Assembly: GCA_001662425.1 (NCBI GenBank)
Contig: BDDC01000031.1
Location: 62,001 to 126,000 of the forward strand
DNA: 64,000 bases
Origin: Chlamydomonas sphaeroides
Lineage: Eukaryota; Chlorophyta; Chlorophyceae; Chlamydomonadales; Chlamydomonadaceae
Direction of reading: 5' to 3'
Positions within the stretch are counted from its first letter, which is position 1. Every line of letters begins with the position of its first letter. The notes below the pieces were generated by a model. The model saw nothing but the letters and a program-made list of their open reading frames with translations, ran no database searches and was not told the DNA's origin. Position numbers and translations under genes: made by a program. Positions 25,471 to 34,451 of the stretch are shown here, in pieces.

Positions 25471-28081
25471 CGCCCTGGACAAACGTCTCAAGCTTGTACT
25501 TGCTCTTCGCGCGAAGTTTGACTTTCATGTGTTCGTGGATCGCTTCGATCGCGTTCCAATCGCTGAGGATGCGGTGGACAGCATCGTACTCATCTACATA
25601 AAAGCCCGGGTAGTCGCTGCCCAGTGCCTCCTCCAGTGCCGGGAGTCTGTTGACAACCAAGGGCGTGTTGCGCACAATGCACTCGATGACGGTGTTGACG
25701 GCCGAGCAATCCACGAGGTTCAGAAAGACGATGTTGCACGCCAGGAGGTCATCGTAGGCGCCATCGCTGAGCGTGGAAATGACGGTGACGCTCGCATCCG
25801 CCGCCTCCACCGCGGCCAGGAGCCCCTCCGTGTACTTGTTCTGTACTTTGTTGGAGCACCCAGGACGTGAGATGAGTTGCTGCTCGTGACACCCCGAAGA
25901 CCCAGTAGCAGTCTCTTCTGCCGACAGCAGGCTGTGCCTCAGTGTGTCCATGAGACCAGGTATCTTGAAGTACTTGTCCATCTGTTTGCCGCGGATGGCA
26001 GCTTTGCGCAGGTTCAGGGGGTTGTCACGAGGCAGCGGCAGTGCGTAGATCGCATATGGGTTCCGCAACCACGCGCCGATCTGCACGACGCGCCGGGTCG
26101 CATTATTGCGGAATCGTTCCATGGTAAACGTGTTGTCGTCCACAAACTCCATGGGGTGTGTCAGAGTGTAGACCACCGGCGGGACCCCGCTGACCGGAGT
26201 GACGGTGACCAGCGCACCGCGCAGCTTTTGCGCCAGGTCCTCTGACAACACAATGAGGCCCTTGCACGATTCCAGTGATTCAATGAATGACGCATTCCGA
26301 AAGAGCTCGACGCAATTGAACTTGCTGTGCGACTCGTCAAACGTGTGGTGAACAAAGCCCACCCACGGGCGCTTGTACGGCAGGACGCCCGTGAGTTTCA
26401 GTGCATCGTGTCCCCAGTGGAAACTCCGGTCCACATACGTATCCACTGTGATCGCGCTGGCACGTGACATGTGACATGCGTCCATGTTCATGAGCCCTCC
26501 CACTGCATACGCCCACCCGCTGCGATGCACGCCGTTGTAGCTTTCACCGGGCAGAAAGTCAACGTCCATGAACTTGCGCGTCGTGACGACCGCGGTATCG
26601 AGGGTGGGGTAGTAATGCTCTTCGTTCCTGTCGTGCCTCTCTTGTTTCTCTCTGCAATGCTCTTGGTGTATGTACTCCATAGCCGCCTCGAGCGAAAAGT
26701 CGGCGCGTTGCATGTTGTTGGCCAGCCCCCATATGAACGGGCTGTCGATGTTGCGAGTGAGGCAGAAGCATATGAGGCGTGCCACGGCAACGGGGTCACG
26801 GCCGTTGGTATCTAACCTCGCCTCGGTTCCCGGCTCGACGATGAAAGCACTGTGCCCAAGGTACGACGCGAGTGCCTTGATGCACGACTGAATGGGGCAC
26901 TGGCAGTTGGTCCCGACGTCACGCTGGAGTAGCTGTACGCGCTTCCTCTGCACGACCATGACCCTGGAGATCTTCTTGAAGTCCACGGGGGCCAGGAACG
27001 CTTGCAGACTTGCAGCCGTCGTGGCATTGCCGCGACCTACGAGTGCCGTACGCAGGCTCTTGACAAAGGTTGGTAACCGGAACTGCGCCAGTAAAAGCAC
27101 GGCAAGCCGGTGGTCCGCTGCTAAGCGCGTCATCTTGGGCGTGCAAGAGATAATGACGGTGGGCTTGTTCAGGCACACCGCAAACGCCAAGGAATGATAC
27201 CGCATGCACAACACTGCGTCTGCGCGCGTGCTGATGTGCTGGTAGATGCTCACTGGGCTGAATGTGCGCGGTCGGACTACTTGGACTCGCGAATTCGCAG
27301 AACTCGCAGAACTCGCAGAACTCGCAGAACTCGCAGAACTCGCAGAACTCGCAGAACTCGCAGAACTCGCTTCCAAGATGCGGTGCAGCTTGTCATTCAC
27401 AATGTCATCGCACTCGTCTGGGTTCTGGACGTACTGGTTGAACGACATCAAGTGCACCTCCAGGACGCAAGAAAGATCCCTCTTTGCAATCTGCAGGATG
27501 CCATCCGCGATCGTCTGAAGAAGCAGCTCCCCGGCGTGTTCGTCTTTAATGAACACGGGCTGCGCCAGGCACACTGCGAGCACGCGTTTGTCCGCCGTTG
27601 TTGTCTTGTGATGAGGTGGTGGCAGTGGCGGCAGAATACGAGACATGACGAGGGCCGCGTCGGGGATGTACGAAACGTTGCGGCTGCCGATGGCGCCGCA
27701 CGCGAGCTGGAAATCCTTGCGGCTACGCACAAAGACGTGGTCAAACAGATGCAAATAATGGAGATCAGCAGGGTACGGGATCCCGACGGATAGCGCGTAG
27801 ATCGGTCGGGTGTAGTGGCGTAAGTACCGCGTTGCATTGCGCATGAAGTACGTGTTAATGACATCCCCGCCACCCACAACGACAAAGTCGTACTCTTCAT
27901 TGAGGACGTCCTGTTTCACATCGTCCATGCATCGAAAAGTGAATTTTGTTGCAGAGAGGAGGTAAGGAATGACTAGTTTGTACAGCTCGTCCCCTGCATT
28001 GCCGCGATCGTAAAAGCCCAGCACCAACACATTTGTTGTGGCAGCGGCGATTGTTGCCATGGCGAGAGCATCTACATTCAT
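25439..28081 (-). CDS. Polysaccharide pyruvyl transferase / glycosyltransferase fusion
   Basis: The 880-residue protein has two enzyme-like halves. Residues about 15-340 match the polysaccharide pyruvyl transferase (CsaB-like) family: LGFYDRGNAGDELYKLVIPY, FVVVGGGDVINTYF, ALSVGIPYPADL, VFVRSRKDF, IPDAALVM and LCMRYHSLAFAV...KPTVIISCTPKM. Residues about 500-880 resemble a glycosyltransferase common in mimivirus relatives: GWAYAVGGLMNMD, KRPWVGFVHHTFDESH, CKGLIVLSEDLAQKL, LTHPMEF and DLLACNIVFLNLVDCSA. Between them is a (Ala-Ser-Ser)n run encoded by a 9-bp repeat at 27292-27370. The enzyme would add sugars and pyruvate ketals to a glycan, probably on virion fibres or the host surface. No signal peptide is present. 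Confidence 0.82.
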   Translation of the reverse strand: MNVDALAMATIAAATTNVLVLGFYDRGNAGDELYKLVIPYLLSATKFTFRCMDDVKQDVLNEEYDFVVVGGGDVINTYFMRNATRYLRHYTRPIYALSVGIPYPADLHYLHLFDHVFVRSRKDFQLACGAIGSRNVSYIPDAALVMSRILPPLPPPHHKTTTADKRVLAVCLAQPVFIKDEHAGELLLQTIADGILQIAKRDLSCVLEVHLMSFNQYVQNPDECDDIVNDKLHRILEASSASSASSASSASSASSASSASSANSRVQVVRPRTFSPVSIYQHISTRADAVLCMRYHSLAFAVCLNKPTVIISCTPKMTRLAADHRLAVLLLAQFRLPTFVKSLRTALVGRGNATTAASLQAFLAPVDFKKISRVMVVQRKRVQLLQRDVGTNCQCPIQSCIKALASYLGHSAFIVEPGTEARLDTNGRDPVAVARLICFCLTRNIDSPFIWGLANNMQRADFSLEAAMEYIHQEHCREKQERHDRNEEHYYPTLDTAVVTTRKFMDVDFLPGESYNGVHRSGWAYAVGGLMNMDACHMSRASAITVDTYVDRSFHWGHDALKLTGVLPYKRPWVGFVHHTFDESHSKFNCVELFRNASFIESLESCKGLIVLSEDLAQKLRGALVTVTPVSGVPPVVYTLTHPMEFVDDNTFTMERFRNNATRRVVQIGAWLRNPYAIYALPLPRDNPLNLRKAAIRGKQMDKYFKIPGLMDTLRHSLLSAEETATGSSGCHEQQLISRPGCSNKVQNKYTEGLLAAVEAADASVTVISTLSDGAYDDLLACNIVFLNLVDCSAVNTVIECIVRNTPLVVNRLPALEEALGSDYPGFYVDEYDAVHRILSDWNAIEAIHEHMKVKLRAKSKYKLETFVQGVMDIVARHDT

Positions 28082-28159
28082 TCCACAGCTTTCTCACTGT
28101 GCCCGGAATTTGAACCCCTGGCAAATTTTCCGTACAAAAACTACAACACAAGGAAAGAG

Positions 28160-28996
28160 ATGGCAGACCTCATGGCCGTTTACGGCTCCTCCTATGGACA
28201 GAACACGAACAACAACACGCACGATGGAGGCGGTGGTGGCCTTGTTGGTGCACCCATACTTCGTGAAGACCCCCGTGGTCCCGGTGTGGGTCCCAGAAGT
28301 CCCGGTGTGGGTCCCAGAAGCCCCGGAGTGGGTCCCGGAGGCCCCGGAGTGGGTCCCGGAGGCCCCAGGAGTCCCGGAGTGGGTCCCGGAGGCCCCGGTG
28401 TGGGTCCCAGGAGTCCCGGAGTGGTTCCCAGGAGTCCGGGGGGCGCTGCACCCGCGGCTAGGTCGACACCCATCGCAATGGTCAGACAACAACAACAGCA
28501 GCAGCAGCAGCCTCAACTGCAGCAGCCTCAACTGCAGCAGCCTCAACTGCAGCAGCCTCAACTGCAACATCCTCAACACCAACATCCTCAACACCAGTAT
28601 CCCACTGGGTATGACAGCCATGCCATGATGATGGAGGATGACGACGGAGGCGCCTCCTATTACTATGGAGCAACCCAGGCAGCGGTTCGGGCAGGGCAAG
28701 TTACTGGCAGCCCGGGAGTCGCTCCAGCTCTAGATCCTTCCGGAGTAGGTCTAGTTCCTGGAGTCGTGCCCCATCCGCCGAAGGGCAAGCGTTCTGTCAA
28801 GTTGCTCATCTTTGTCCTCATTATCCTGGTGGCACTGAGCGTGCATTCGGTGGCAGAGTACGTGTTCAGCTCGTTTGTGACGTCGGCACTATGGACACCC
28901 GACCGCGAGCTCTTCATGCGTGTCCTCTACCCCTGCGCTGCGGCGCTGACGCTGTGGGGTGTGCTGACATCGCACTACCACTCTTCAGATGCTTAA
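28160..28996 (+). CDS. Pro/Gly-repeat membrane protein
   Basis: In the 278-residue protein, residues about 35-95 are built from GVGPRSPGVGPGGP-type units (collagen-like in composition but without strict Gly-X-Y). A Gln/His-rich run (QLQQP repeats, about 110-155) follows. Two hydrophobic segments come near the C-terminus: KLLIFVLIILVALSVHSVA and LYPCAAALTLWGVLTSHY. The topology suggests a tail-anchored protein with a long flexible N-terminal arm. All three frames of the repeat DNA are open, so other long frames here are not evidence for more genes. Confidence 0.6.
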   Translation: MADLMAVYGSSYGQNTNNNTHDGGGGGLVGAPILREDPRGPGVGPRSPGVGPRSPGVGPGGPGVGPGGPRSPGVGPGGPGVGPRSPGVVPRSPGGAAPAARSTPIAMVRQQQQQQQQPQLQQPQLQQPQLQQPQLQHPQHQHPQHQYPTGYDSHAMMMEDDDGGASYYYGATQAAVRAGQVTGSPGVAPALDPSGVGLVPGVVPHPPKGKRSVKLLIFVLIILVALSVHSVAEYVFSSFVTSALWTPDRELFMRVLYPCAAALTLWGVLTSHYHSSDA

Positions 28997-29012
28997 GTAC
29001 TTAGAGAGGTTC

Positions 29013-29450
29013 TTAGAAAACAGTCATACGTGTGCGCTGCCTGCTGCCCATGCATTTATTGCGGTCTTTTTCCTTTGGAGTATCTTTCTGAACCGGAGTG
29101 TCCGCAGGTTGGCTTGGAATGATGACCTTGTTGATCTCTTTATCGACTCTGTCTTGGTTGCTGACTCCTTGGTTGCTGATAGACCCGGACCTGAATTGAC
29201 GCCCCTCAAATTCTGTCATGAGCTTCAGCAAGATGTCGTTGGTGCCCTGCTGTGATGCAAGGAGTCTCTCCATAGTGTCCATGCGCCGCTGCGTGTGATC
29301 GAGCTCGCGCTTCATGTGGTCAAGCTCCAGCAGCAGCATTTCCCTGCTCCTGCCATGCTGCTCAAGCTCATCACCAGACGACTCCGGGGGCGCCACAGCG
29401 CGACGGTGATGATCGTGGCGCCGCACGTGTCGAGATATGTACGACGTCAT
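29013..29450 (-). CDS. Coiled-coil hypothetical protein
   Basis: The 145-residue protein has an Arg/His-rich start and a clear heptad region at about residues 35-80 (MLLLELDHMKRELDHTQRRM, then DTMERLLASQ). A low-complexity basic tail follows. Its start lies 3 bp from the stop of the next minus-strand gene, which suggests a compact pair. The family is unknown. Confidence 0.58.
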   Translation of the reverse strand: MTSYISRHVRRHDHHRRAVAPPESSGDELEQHGRSREMLLLELDHMKRELDHTQRRMDTMERLLASQQGTNDILLKLMTEFEGRQFRSGSISNQGVSNQDRVDKEINKVIIPSQPADTPVQKDTPKEKDRNKCMGSRQRTRMTVF

Positions 29451-29452
29451 AT

Positions 29453-30007
29453 TTATCGTTTTCTTTCTTCTTTTGGTTGACGTATTTTACAGTCAACATC
29501 AGACGTGATTTGTTTTGAGGGGACTGCAACATCTACACCTACTTCGATCTCAGGTTCCACGCAGAAGATTTCATCATCCAACGTCGACTTCGTTGTGCGA
29601 TGATCTTTATGGGCTTCGATGCGGTCGATGAGTACGTTGATGTTTGCGACCATCATGGAATCGTGTGCATACGTCACGGCCAGATTCTGAAGGCCGACCT
29701 CACAGGTGGACAAGTCAGTGTTCAAGCGTTCCAACGTCCACTGAGCCTCCGACGTCAGGTTACTCAGGCTACTCTTCTGCTTGCGGAGCGCGTTGCTGAT
29801 CTTGACCGCCCTAGCGACGGTGTTTCTGATGTGCATGAGCGTGATGTCCCGCGAGTCCCCTTTGAGCCACCGGCGCCATTTCTGGAATTGATCGTTGCTG
29901 TCTAGCGCCAGCTGCCCCTTGCGCACACAGAGTTTCCCGTTCTTGGGGACCATGCCAATGATCTTGAGTGCGCCCAGTGTCGTGTCAACAAACTCCTCAG
30001 TGGCCAT
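29453..30007 (-). CDS. Conserved small protein of mimivirus relatives
   Basis: The N-terminal half of this 184-residue protein, with LKIIGMVPKNGKLCVRKGQL and WRRWLKGDSRDITLMHIRNT, has the look of a small protein retained across many mimivirus relatives. Its function is unknown. The middle is helical (LTSEAQWTLERLNTDLSTCE) and the tail is basic. The start is the ATG at 30007, with a 128-bp divergent interval to the lipase gene. The high conservation I recall for the N-terminal block suggests a core virion or transcription role, which is inference. Confidence 0.65.
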   Translation of the reverse strand: MATEEFVDTTLGALKIIGMVPKNGKLCVRKGQLALDSNDQFQKWRRWLKGDSRDITLMHIRNTVARAVKISNALRKQKSSLSNLTSEAQWTLERLNTDLSTCEVGLQNLAVTYAHDSMMVANINVLIDRIEAHKDHRTTKSTLDDEIFCVEPEIEVGVDVAVPSKQITSDVDCKIRQPKEERKR

Positions 30008-30135
30008 GATTATTATATCTTTCTTCTTTTACGGTCCTTCTTTGTCCACAGAGAGTCTCTCTTTCATGTCCCATCACATTTGTAGAAGTAGAGTATTATT
30101 GGTATTATAATTCGTTTGGTCGAAAACACATCGCC

Positions 30136-31134
30136 ATGACTCACAACCACGACCTCGACCTCGATATGCTACACATGTACGCAACGCTTTGCCAATTGTC
30201 GTACAAGAGTCGCGATAACGCGCACTGTCTCTTGTCCACAAGCAAAGCAGCCAATAGGAAGAGTGTCGTACCCAACGTCAGCCAGCACATCACGATTGAG
30301 CCGTATGGAATTCAATTTGAGGATGATGAGAACGAGGCAGCGCGTGCAGCACCGTACGTACCGTTCCTCGTGTCCGCGGAGGTCGGTCAAGGCGGAAACA
30401 AGGAAACACTCAACGAACTAGTCATCGCATTTCGGGGCACCGACACCTTTCGCAAGCTGCTCCTCAGCATCGTCCCCGGAGAGACGCCGCTCACGATCCT
30501 CACGATCCGTCACGAAGAAAGATCGTCTCATGCACGGAACACCGAGGGTACAATGAGTACACAACAAGTGTGCGTGCACCGAGGGTACAATGAGTATTAT
30601 AATACCTGTCTGCGCGACGCTGTCCTAGACGACGTCCTGTCCTACCTCCAGCAGAACCATTCGAACACCGAGAGTAGCTTGGCATCGCCTGTCCGGATCA
30701 CAATGACAGGCCACAGTCTCGGAGGCGCTTGTGCGGCCATATGCGCGCTGGATGTGGCAACGATGCTGCGCGCCCCCGCCAATGGCCTGCGACCTGATAC
30801 GTTTGACGTGGGCTGCGTGACGTTCGGGTCTCCCCCCATAGGCAATTCGCGTTTCACAGTTGAGTACGACGCCAAAGTGAAACGCTCACTGCGCGTCGTG
30901 AACGAGTGTGACCCGGCACCCCTCATCGACCGCATCGTCAAGAACAGGAACCACCACTCTCGACACCATCTCCCCATACCCGGCGGAGTGACACAGCACC
31001 CGCTGCACCAGCACGACATCACGATGTATGTGCGGAACATCGACGCGGTGCGCTCATCTCTGCGCACTACTACTCTGCGCAATAGAGGCGCGAATGGAGG
31101 ACGACACGGCAGCAGTATGCTGCATAGAATATGA
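30136..31134 (+). CDS. Class 3 (alpha/beta-hydrolase) lipase
   Basis: The 332-residue protein has the class 3 lipase features: LVIAFRGTDTF (oxyanion side), ITMTGHSLGGACAAICA with nucleophile S194, VTFGSPPIGNSRF, ECDPAPLIDRI (likely catalytic Asp) and a late His in QHDITMY. It would hydrolyse acylglycerol or phospholipid ester bonds. A role in membrane breach at entry or exit, or in lipid supply, is inferred. There is no signal peptide; the first 20 residues are acidic. The last 65 bp overlap the 3' end of the membrane-protein gene on the other strand. Confidence 0.9.
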   Translation: MTHNHDLDLDMLHMYATLCQLSYKSRDNAHCLLSTSKAANRKSVVPNVSQHITIEPYGIQFEDDENEAARAAPYVPFLVSAEVGQGGNKETLNELVIAFRGTDTFRKLLLSIVPGETPLTILTIRHEERSSHARNTEGTMSTQQVCVHRGYNEYYNTCLRDAVLDDVLSYLQQNHSNTESSLASPVRITMTGHSLGGACAAICALDVATMLRAPANGLRPDTFDVGCVTFGSPPIGNSRFTVEYDAKVKRSLRVVNECDPAPLIDRIVKNRNHHSRHHLPIPGGVTQHPLHQHDITMYVRNIDAVRSSLRTTTLRNRGANGGRHGSSMLHRI

Positions 31135-31666
31135 ACAGAATGACGGTGGACGTCCACGATAGCCGCGTGTAAGCGCGGGCGGCCTCGTCCTTGCGCGTGG
31201 CTACACGCTCAATCCCGAAGAGCATGGCGGACTGCAGGATGACGGCAGCGAGGTACACGCCCAATCCGAACACGTGGAAGAGCCAGTGGCGGTAGTGCGT
31301 GAATTCCAGGATGTTCCGGGCGTCGGTCACTTCGTAGAAGAACTCCAGGACGGCGGGGCGCATGGAGAGCACGATGCGCGCCAGGAGGCAGACGAGCACG
31401 ATGATGACCGATGTGAACGCGACGCGAGCGTAGGCGTACGTGTACGCGTAGAATGCGTAGAGCCAAACGACGCGCCCTGCGACGGACCTGGCGATGCGCT
31501 GACCGTCCGAGTCCGCGCGAGCGTTGAGGAATGTCGATGTCTTGTTCCACGAGATGGCGTGCCCCCGGGCCAGAAAAAGAAAGAAGAGAAACATGAAGAG
31601 CACCCACGTCAGCGCTTGAACATCTGGCGTGTACGGTGCTGCAGGAATCACTGTGGATGGTGGCAT
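31070..31666 (-). CDS. Four-span membrane protein
   Basis: The 198-residue protein has hydrophobic spans at about residues 18-36 (LTWVLFMFLFFLFLARG), 65-100 (WLYAFYAYTYAYARVAF, TSVIIVLVCLLARIVL), 125-150 (HWLFHVFGLGVYLAAVILQS) and 168-188 (STVILFIFYAAYCCRVVL). The layout recalls four-helix membrane proteins with loops on one face. I do not recognise a family. It starts divergently to the large membrane protein gene, and both 3' and 5' neighbours are very close. Confidence 0.65.
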   Translation of the reverse strand: MPPSTVIPAAPYTPDVQALTWVLFMFLFFLFLARGHAISWNKTSTFLNARADSDGQRIARSVAGRVVWLYAFYAYTYAYARVAFTSVIIVLVCLLARIVLSMRPAVLEFFYEVTDARNILEFTHYRHWLFHVFGLGVYLAAVILQSAMLFGIERVATRKDEAARAYTRLSWTSTVILFIFYAAYCCRVVLHSRLYCAE

Positions 31667-31788
31667 CTATCTCTTTTCTTCTCTCTCTCGCTAGCGATCT
31701 CTCTGCTCCTGCTCCAGATAATTGGAAGGCCGAGGAGACCCACCCAAGAAGACTTTTCACTGGTCAGAGTATCAACCACAAGAGAAGA

Positions 31789-34119
31789 ATGTTGTCAGGT
31801 TCATCAACGCCTGCCGCCGCGGATGGAGGGATCGAGGATGTGCAGCGAGACATCCAGGCGCTCCAGAGTCGAATGACCGCCGTCACAGAGATTCAAAAGG
31901 CACTGCAGAACAGGACGCTGGCAGCGCCTCCCAAGATCACGAAGCGCAGCCAGCCCGCAACGGGCTCCAATGTGGACGACCGCACATTCTGGGATGCTTG
32001 TGACAAGTTTCTGGGACCAGACGCTACGCTGTTCTTCAGCACGATCGCCGGCATGAAGAAGCTCTTGCAGCCCAGCGATCAGTGGGGTCGCATCTACAGC
32101 TCGCTGGTAGACTACAGCAAGGGGTCGTCCGGCGCCTGTGCGACCAGTTCGCGCCTGCACGAGCGATACAGGGGGAGCTCGATCTTTGTAAACCACATAC
32201 AGTCGCTGAACGAGATGGGTTGGCCGATGGATGAGCTTCAGGCGGTGCTCTCCTCCGGAGACGACAGCTTCTGCTCGGATAACGGCTACAACAAAAAGTG
32301 GCATGGCGAGCACAAGACGTGGGAAAAGTACCTGACGCACAAGGGTTTCAGTTTCTCCAAAGTGGCCCAGGAGGTGGCGCCTGTGATCGCGTTCCTCAAC
32401 AAGCTCAAGACTGACTCCCCGGTACAGATCCTTGCAAACTGGGATACCCTGGCAGACATGCCGACGGCGCGCAAGACCATCGGCGAGACGCTCCTGTACA
32501 TGGTCTCTGCCCACGACTCGTTCACGGACAAGCTGTCGCAGGACAACGTCAACGCCGTCAAGCAGGTGTACAATGAGGAGAACCTCATGAACGTCGTAGC
32601 GCTCGCGAATGCGTCGCGCGTGTCACAGGTCATCGAGTCGTACTACAACCAGAGGATCAAGAATAGCATCAACACCTTTCAGCGCTCCGATGCCAACTTG
32701 CGCACACGCCTGGATGAGCTGGCAAAGCGCATAGACGACATGATGGACAAGGCCAGCAAGGTCAACCTTTCGGCCAACGCCAACGAAGCCATCAAGACGA
32801 TGCGGGACGCGCACACTCTCATGGTTGGTGCCCTCGACCTCATGCGCAAGGTGGTGCGTGAGGCGGGCATCTCTTCTAACAGTGCGCAAGGAGCCGCCGG
32901 AGCCGGCAGGGGTTCCGACACGAGCGCGCACGCGCTGTACGTATCGGGTTCCTCGTCGTACGGCGCCGCCGTCGCGGACATCACCCGACCCCTGCACACG
33001 ACACTGTCCCAATTGACACCCAGCCCAAGCCCGGACGCAGGGCGCGTGATGACGTACGTGGATCTCATGAAGCAGCACCTGGGTGCCATCAACTCCAACC
33101 CGCTGCTCAAAGACCTGTACAACAACGCCAGCAACGCGGACAATTACGTTCGAGAGATCTTGAAGGACACCGGAAACCCATCATGCAACCGGCCCGCCGT
33201 GCGCAAAGCGTGTGCCATGGCAATGGCCAAGTACGTCAAGCAGACCAAGACGCTGCTGCGCCGCTTTGAGAGTCAGCAGCTCGAGTTCCTGACGCGGATC
33301 AACCGACGCGCGCTGGCGTATATGCTGTCGTGGGCGGCAGTGCTGCGCGAGGAGGACGCTCAGAGGAAGATTAATATGGACAACGACGTGCAGGGTAACA
33401 TCCAGCTGTACTTCAAGTATTTCAGCGAGGCCGCCACGCGTGTCTCTATGATTTTGAGCAAGGCGGAGGAGGAGTCCCTCAAGATCTTTGCAAAGCCGGA
33501 ACTCAGCATCCTGGGCGAGGACGAGCCCTTGATGGAGGAGGTCCAGAAGCAGGTGGACAGCCTCGAAGATGTGATCGCGAGCATGCGCATGAAGTTGACG
33601 CGCATGTACTCGCCGTTTGGAGGTGTCACCCTCATGGACACCATCACGGAACCCAAATTCTTGATCACGTATGCGATCAAATGTTTGCGCATGGTCCTGT
33701 TGTGGGCGTCACTGACGTTTGCAAAGAGCATCTTCATCTCGCTCTACAGGCAGCACGTCTACGCCAAGAATCAGCGCCCGCTGAATCCGGCATGGTTTGT
33801 CCTCATCTACACCGGCATCGACATGGGCTTCAATCTAGCGGTGTTGGTCCTGCTCTGGGCGCTCATGTTCATCTTCAAGACACGCCAGAACGCATTCCCC
33901 ATCGATGGGGGCCTCATCAAAGCCGTCCTCGTCGACTACATCATCAGCACGATGCTGCTAGGGCTGCTTGCTTGGGTCATCGCCAGTGTCATCCACAGCA
34001 AAAAGTACTTTCGGTATCGCTTCGAGGGCGAGCGCGGCATCAACGCCATGAGTTCCATGATCCTTCGTGTGGGCATCAGTATCCTTGTCATACCGTTCTT
34101 CAAGATCCTTGACGCGTAG
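31789..34119 (+). CDS. Large protein with C-terminal membrane domain
   Basis: The 776-residue protein has a helical soluble N-terminal part of about 600 residues (DGGIEDVQRDIQALQSRMTA; LDELAKRIDDMMDKASKVN). Four C-terminal hydrophobic spans follow: FLITYAIKCLRMVLLWASL, WFVLIYTGIDMGFNLAVLVL, VDYIISTMLLGLLAWVIASV and LRVGISILVIPFFKIL. It is probably a virion membrane protein. The ATG at 31789 is preferred to the one at 31657, because 31789 lies 15 bp after a copy of the putative promoter motif (TTTCACTG-gtca-GAGTATC, 31755-31773) and avoids overlap with the divergent gene. The longer form would add a signal-like N-terminus, so the choice is open. Confidence 0.7.
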   Translation: MLSGSSTPAAADGGIEDVQRDIQALQSRMTAVTEIQKALQNRTLAAPPKITKRSQPATGSNVDDRTFWDACDKFLGPDATLFFSTIAGMKKLLQPSDQWGRIYSSLVDYSKGSSGACATSSRLHERYRGSSIFVNHIQSLNEMGWPMDELQAVLSSGDDSFCSDNGYNKKWHGEHKTWEKYLTHKGFSFSKVAQEVAPVIAFLNKLKTDSPVQILANWDTLADMPTARKTIGETLLYMVSAHDSFTDKLSQDNVNAVKQVYNEENLMNVVALANASRVSQVIESYYNQRIKNSINTFQRSDANLRTRLDELAKRIDDMMDKASKVNLSANANEAIKTMRDAHTLMVGALDLMRKVVREAGISSNSAQGAAGAGRGSDTSAHALYVSGSSSYGAAVADITRPLHTTLSQLTPSPSPDAGRVMTYVDLMKQHLGAINSNPLLKDLYNNASNADNYVREILKDTGNPSCNRPAVRKACAMAMAKYVKQTKTLLRRFESQQLEFLTRINRRALAYMLSWAAVLREEDAQRKINMDNDVQGNIQLYFKYFSEAATRVSMILSKAEEESLKIFAKPELSILGEDEPLMEEVQKQVDSLEDVIASMRMKLTRMYSPFGGVTLMDTITEPKFLITYAIKCLRMVLLWASLTFAKSIFISLYRQHVYAKNQRPLNPAWFVLIYTGIDMGFNLAVLVLLWALMFIFKTRQNAFPIDGGLIKAVLVDYIISTMLLGLLAWVIASVIHSKKYFRYRFEGERGINAMSSMILRVGISILVIPFFKILDA

Positions 34120-34435
34120 CATGAAACCGTGTCAGAAAGACCGTCATGAACGTCCGGAGTGCAACGTCCACAATGAGCCCCACCATGATGGCCAGCATGA
34201 CAGGCCGCCAGCATGGCATGTGGCGCGCCTGCAGCGCGATGTGCTCTAGGGTCGCCACGAGCATGCTCAAGAGTACAATGGTGTTTACGTACACATCCTC
34301 CGGGATGAGGTTGTGCCTCGCACGGACGGTCGCGTACAGCACCATGCTGAGCGTGACAAGAAGGACGATGGGTCGTTTGCGGAACATGGCGGTCAGGAAC
34401 AAAGTCAGGAGATAAAGAAGGAATAGGTCCGTCAT
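34100..34435 (-). CDS. Small three-span membrane protein
   Basis: From the ATG at 34435 the product is 111 residues. Its spans are LFLLYLLTLFLTAMF, RPIVLLVTLSMVLYAT, TIVLLSMLVATLEHIAL and VMLAIMVGLIVDVAL; some may pair as hairpins. The stop overlaps the last 20 bp of the large membrane protein gene. It diverges from the HExxH gene with only 16 bp between starts, so promoters must overlap coding DNA. Confidence 0.6.
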   Translation of the reverse strand: MTDLFLLYLLTLFLTAMFRKRPIVLLVTLSMVLYATVRARHNLIPEDVYVNTIVLLSMLVATLEHIALQARHMPCWRPVMLAIMVGLIVDVALRTFMTVFLTRFHATRQGS

Positions 34436-34451
34436 TTTGCGTCGTCGGAGT

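Noticed and set aside
28038..28628. Extra Pro-rich proteins in other frames of the repeat at 28.1-28.7 kb
   Set aside because: The repeat DNA is open in several frames; only the 28160 frame continues into two membrane spans.
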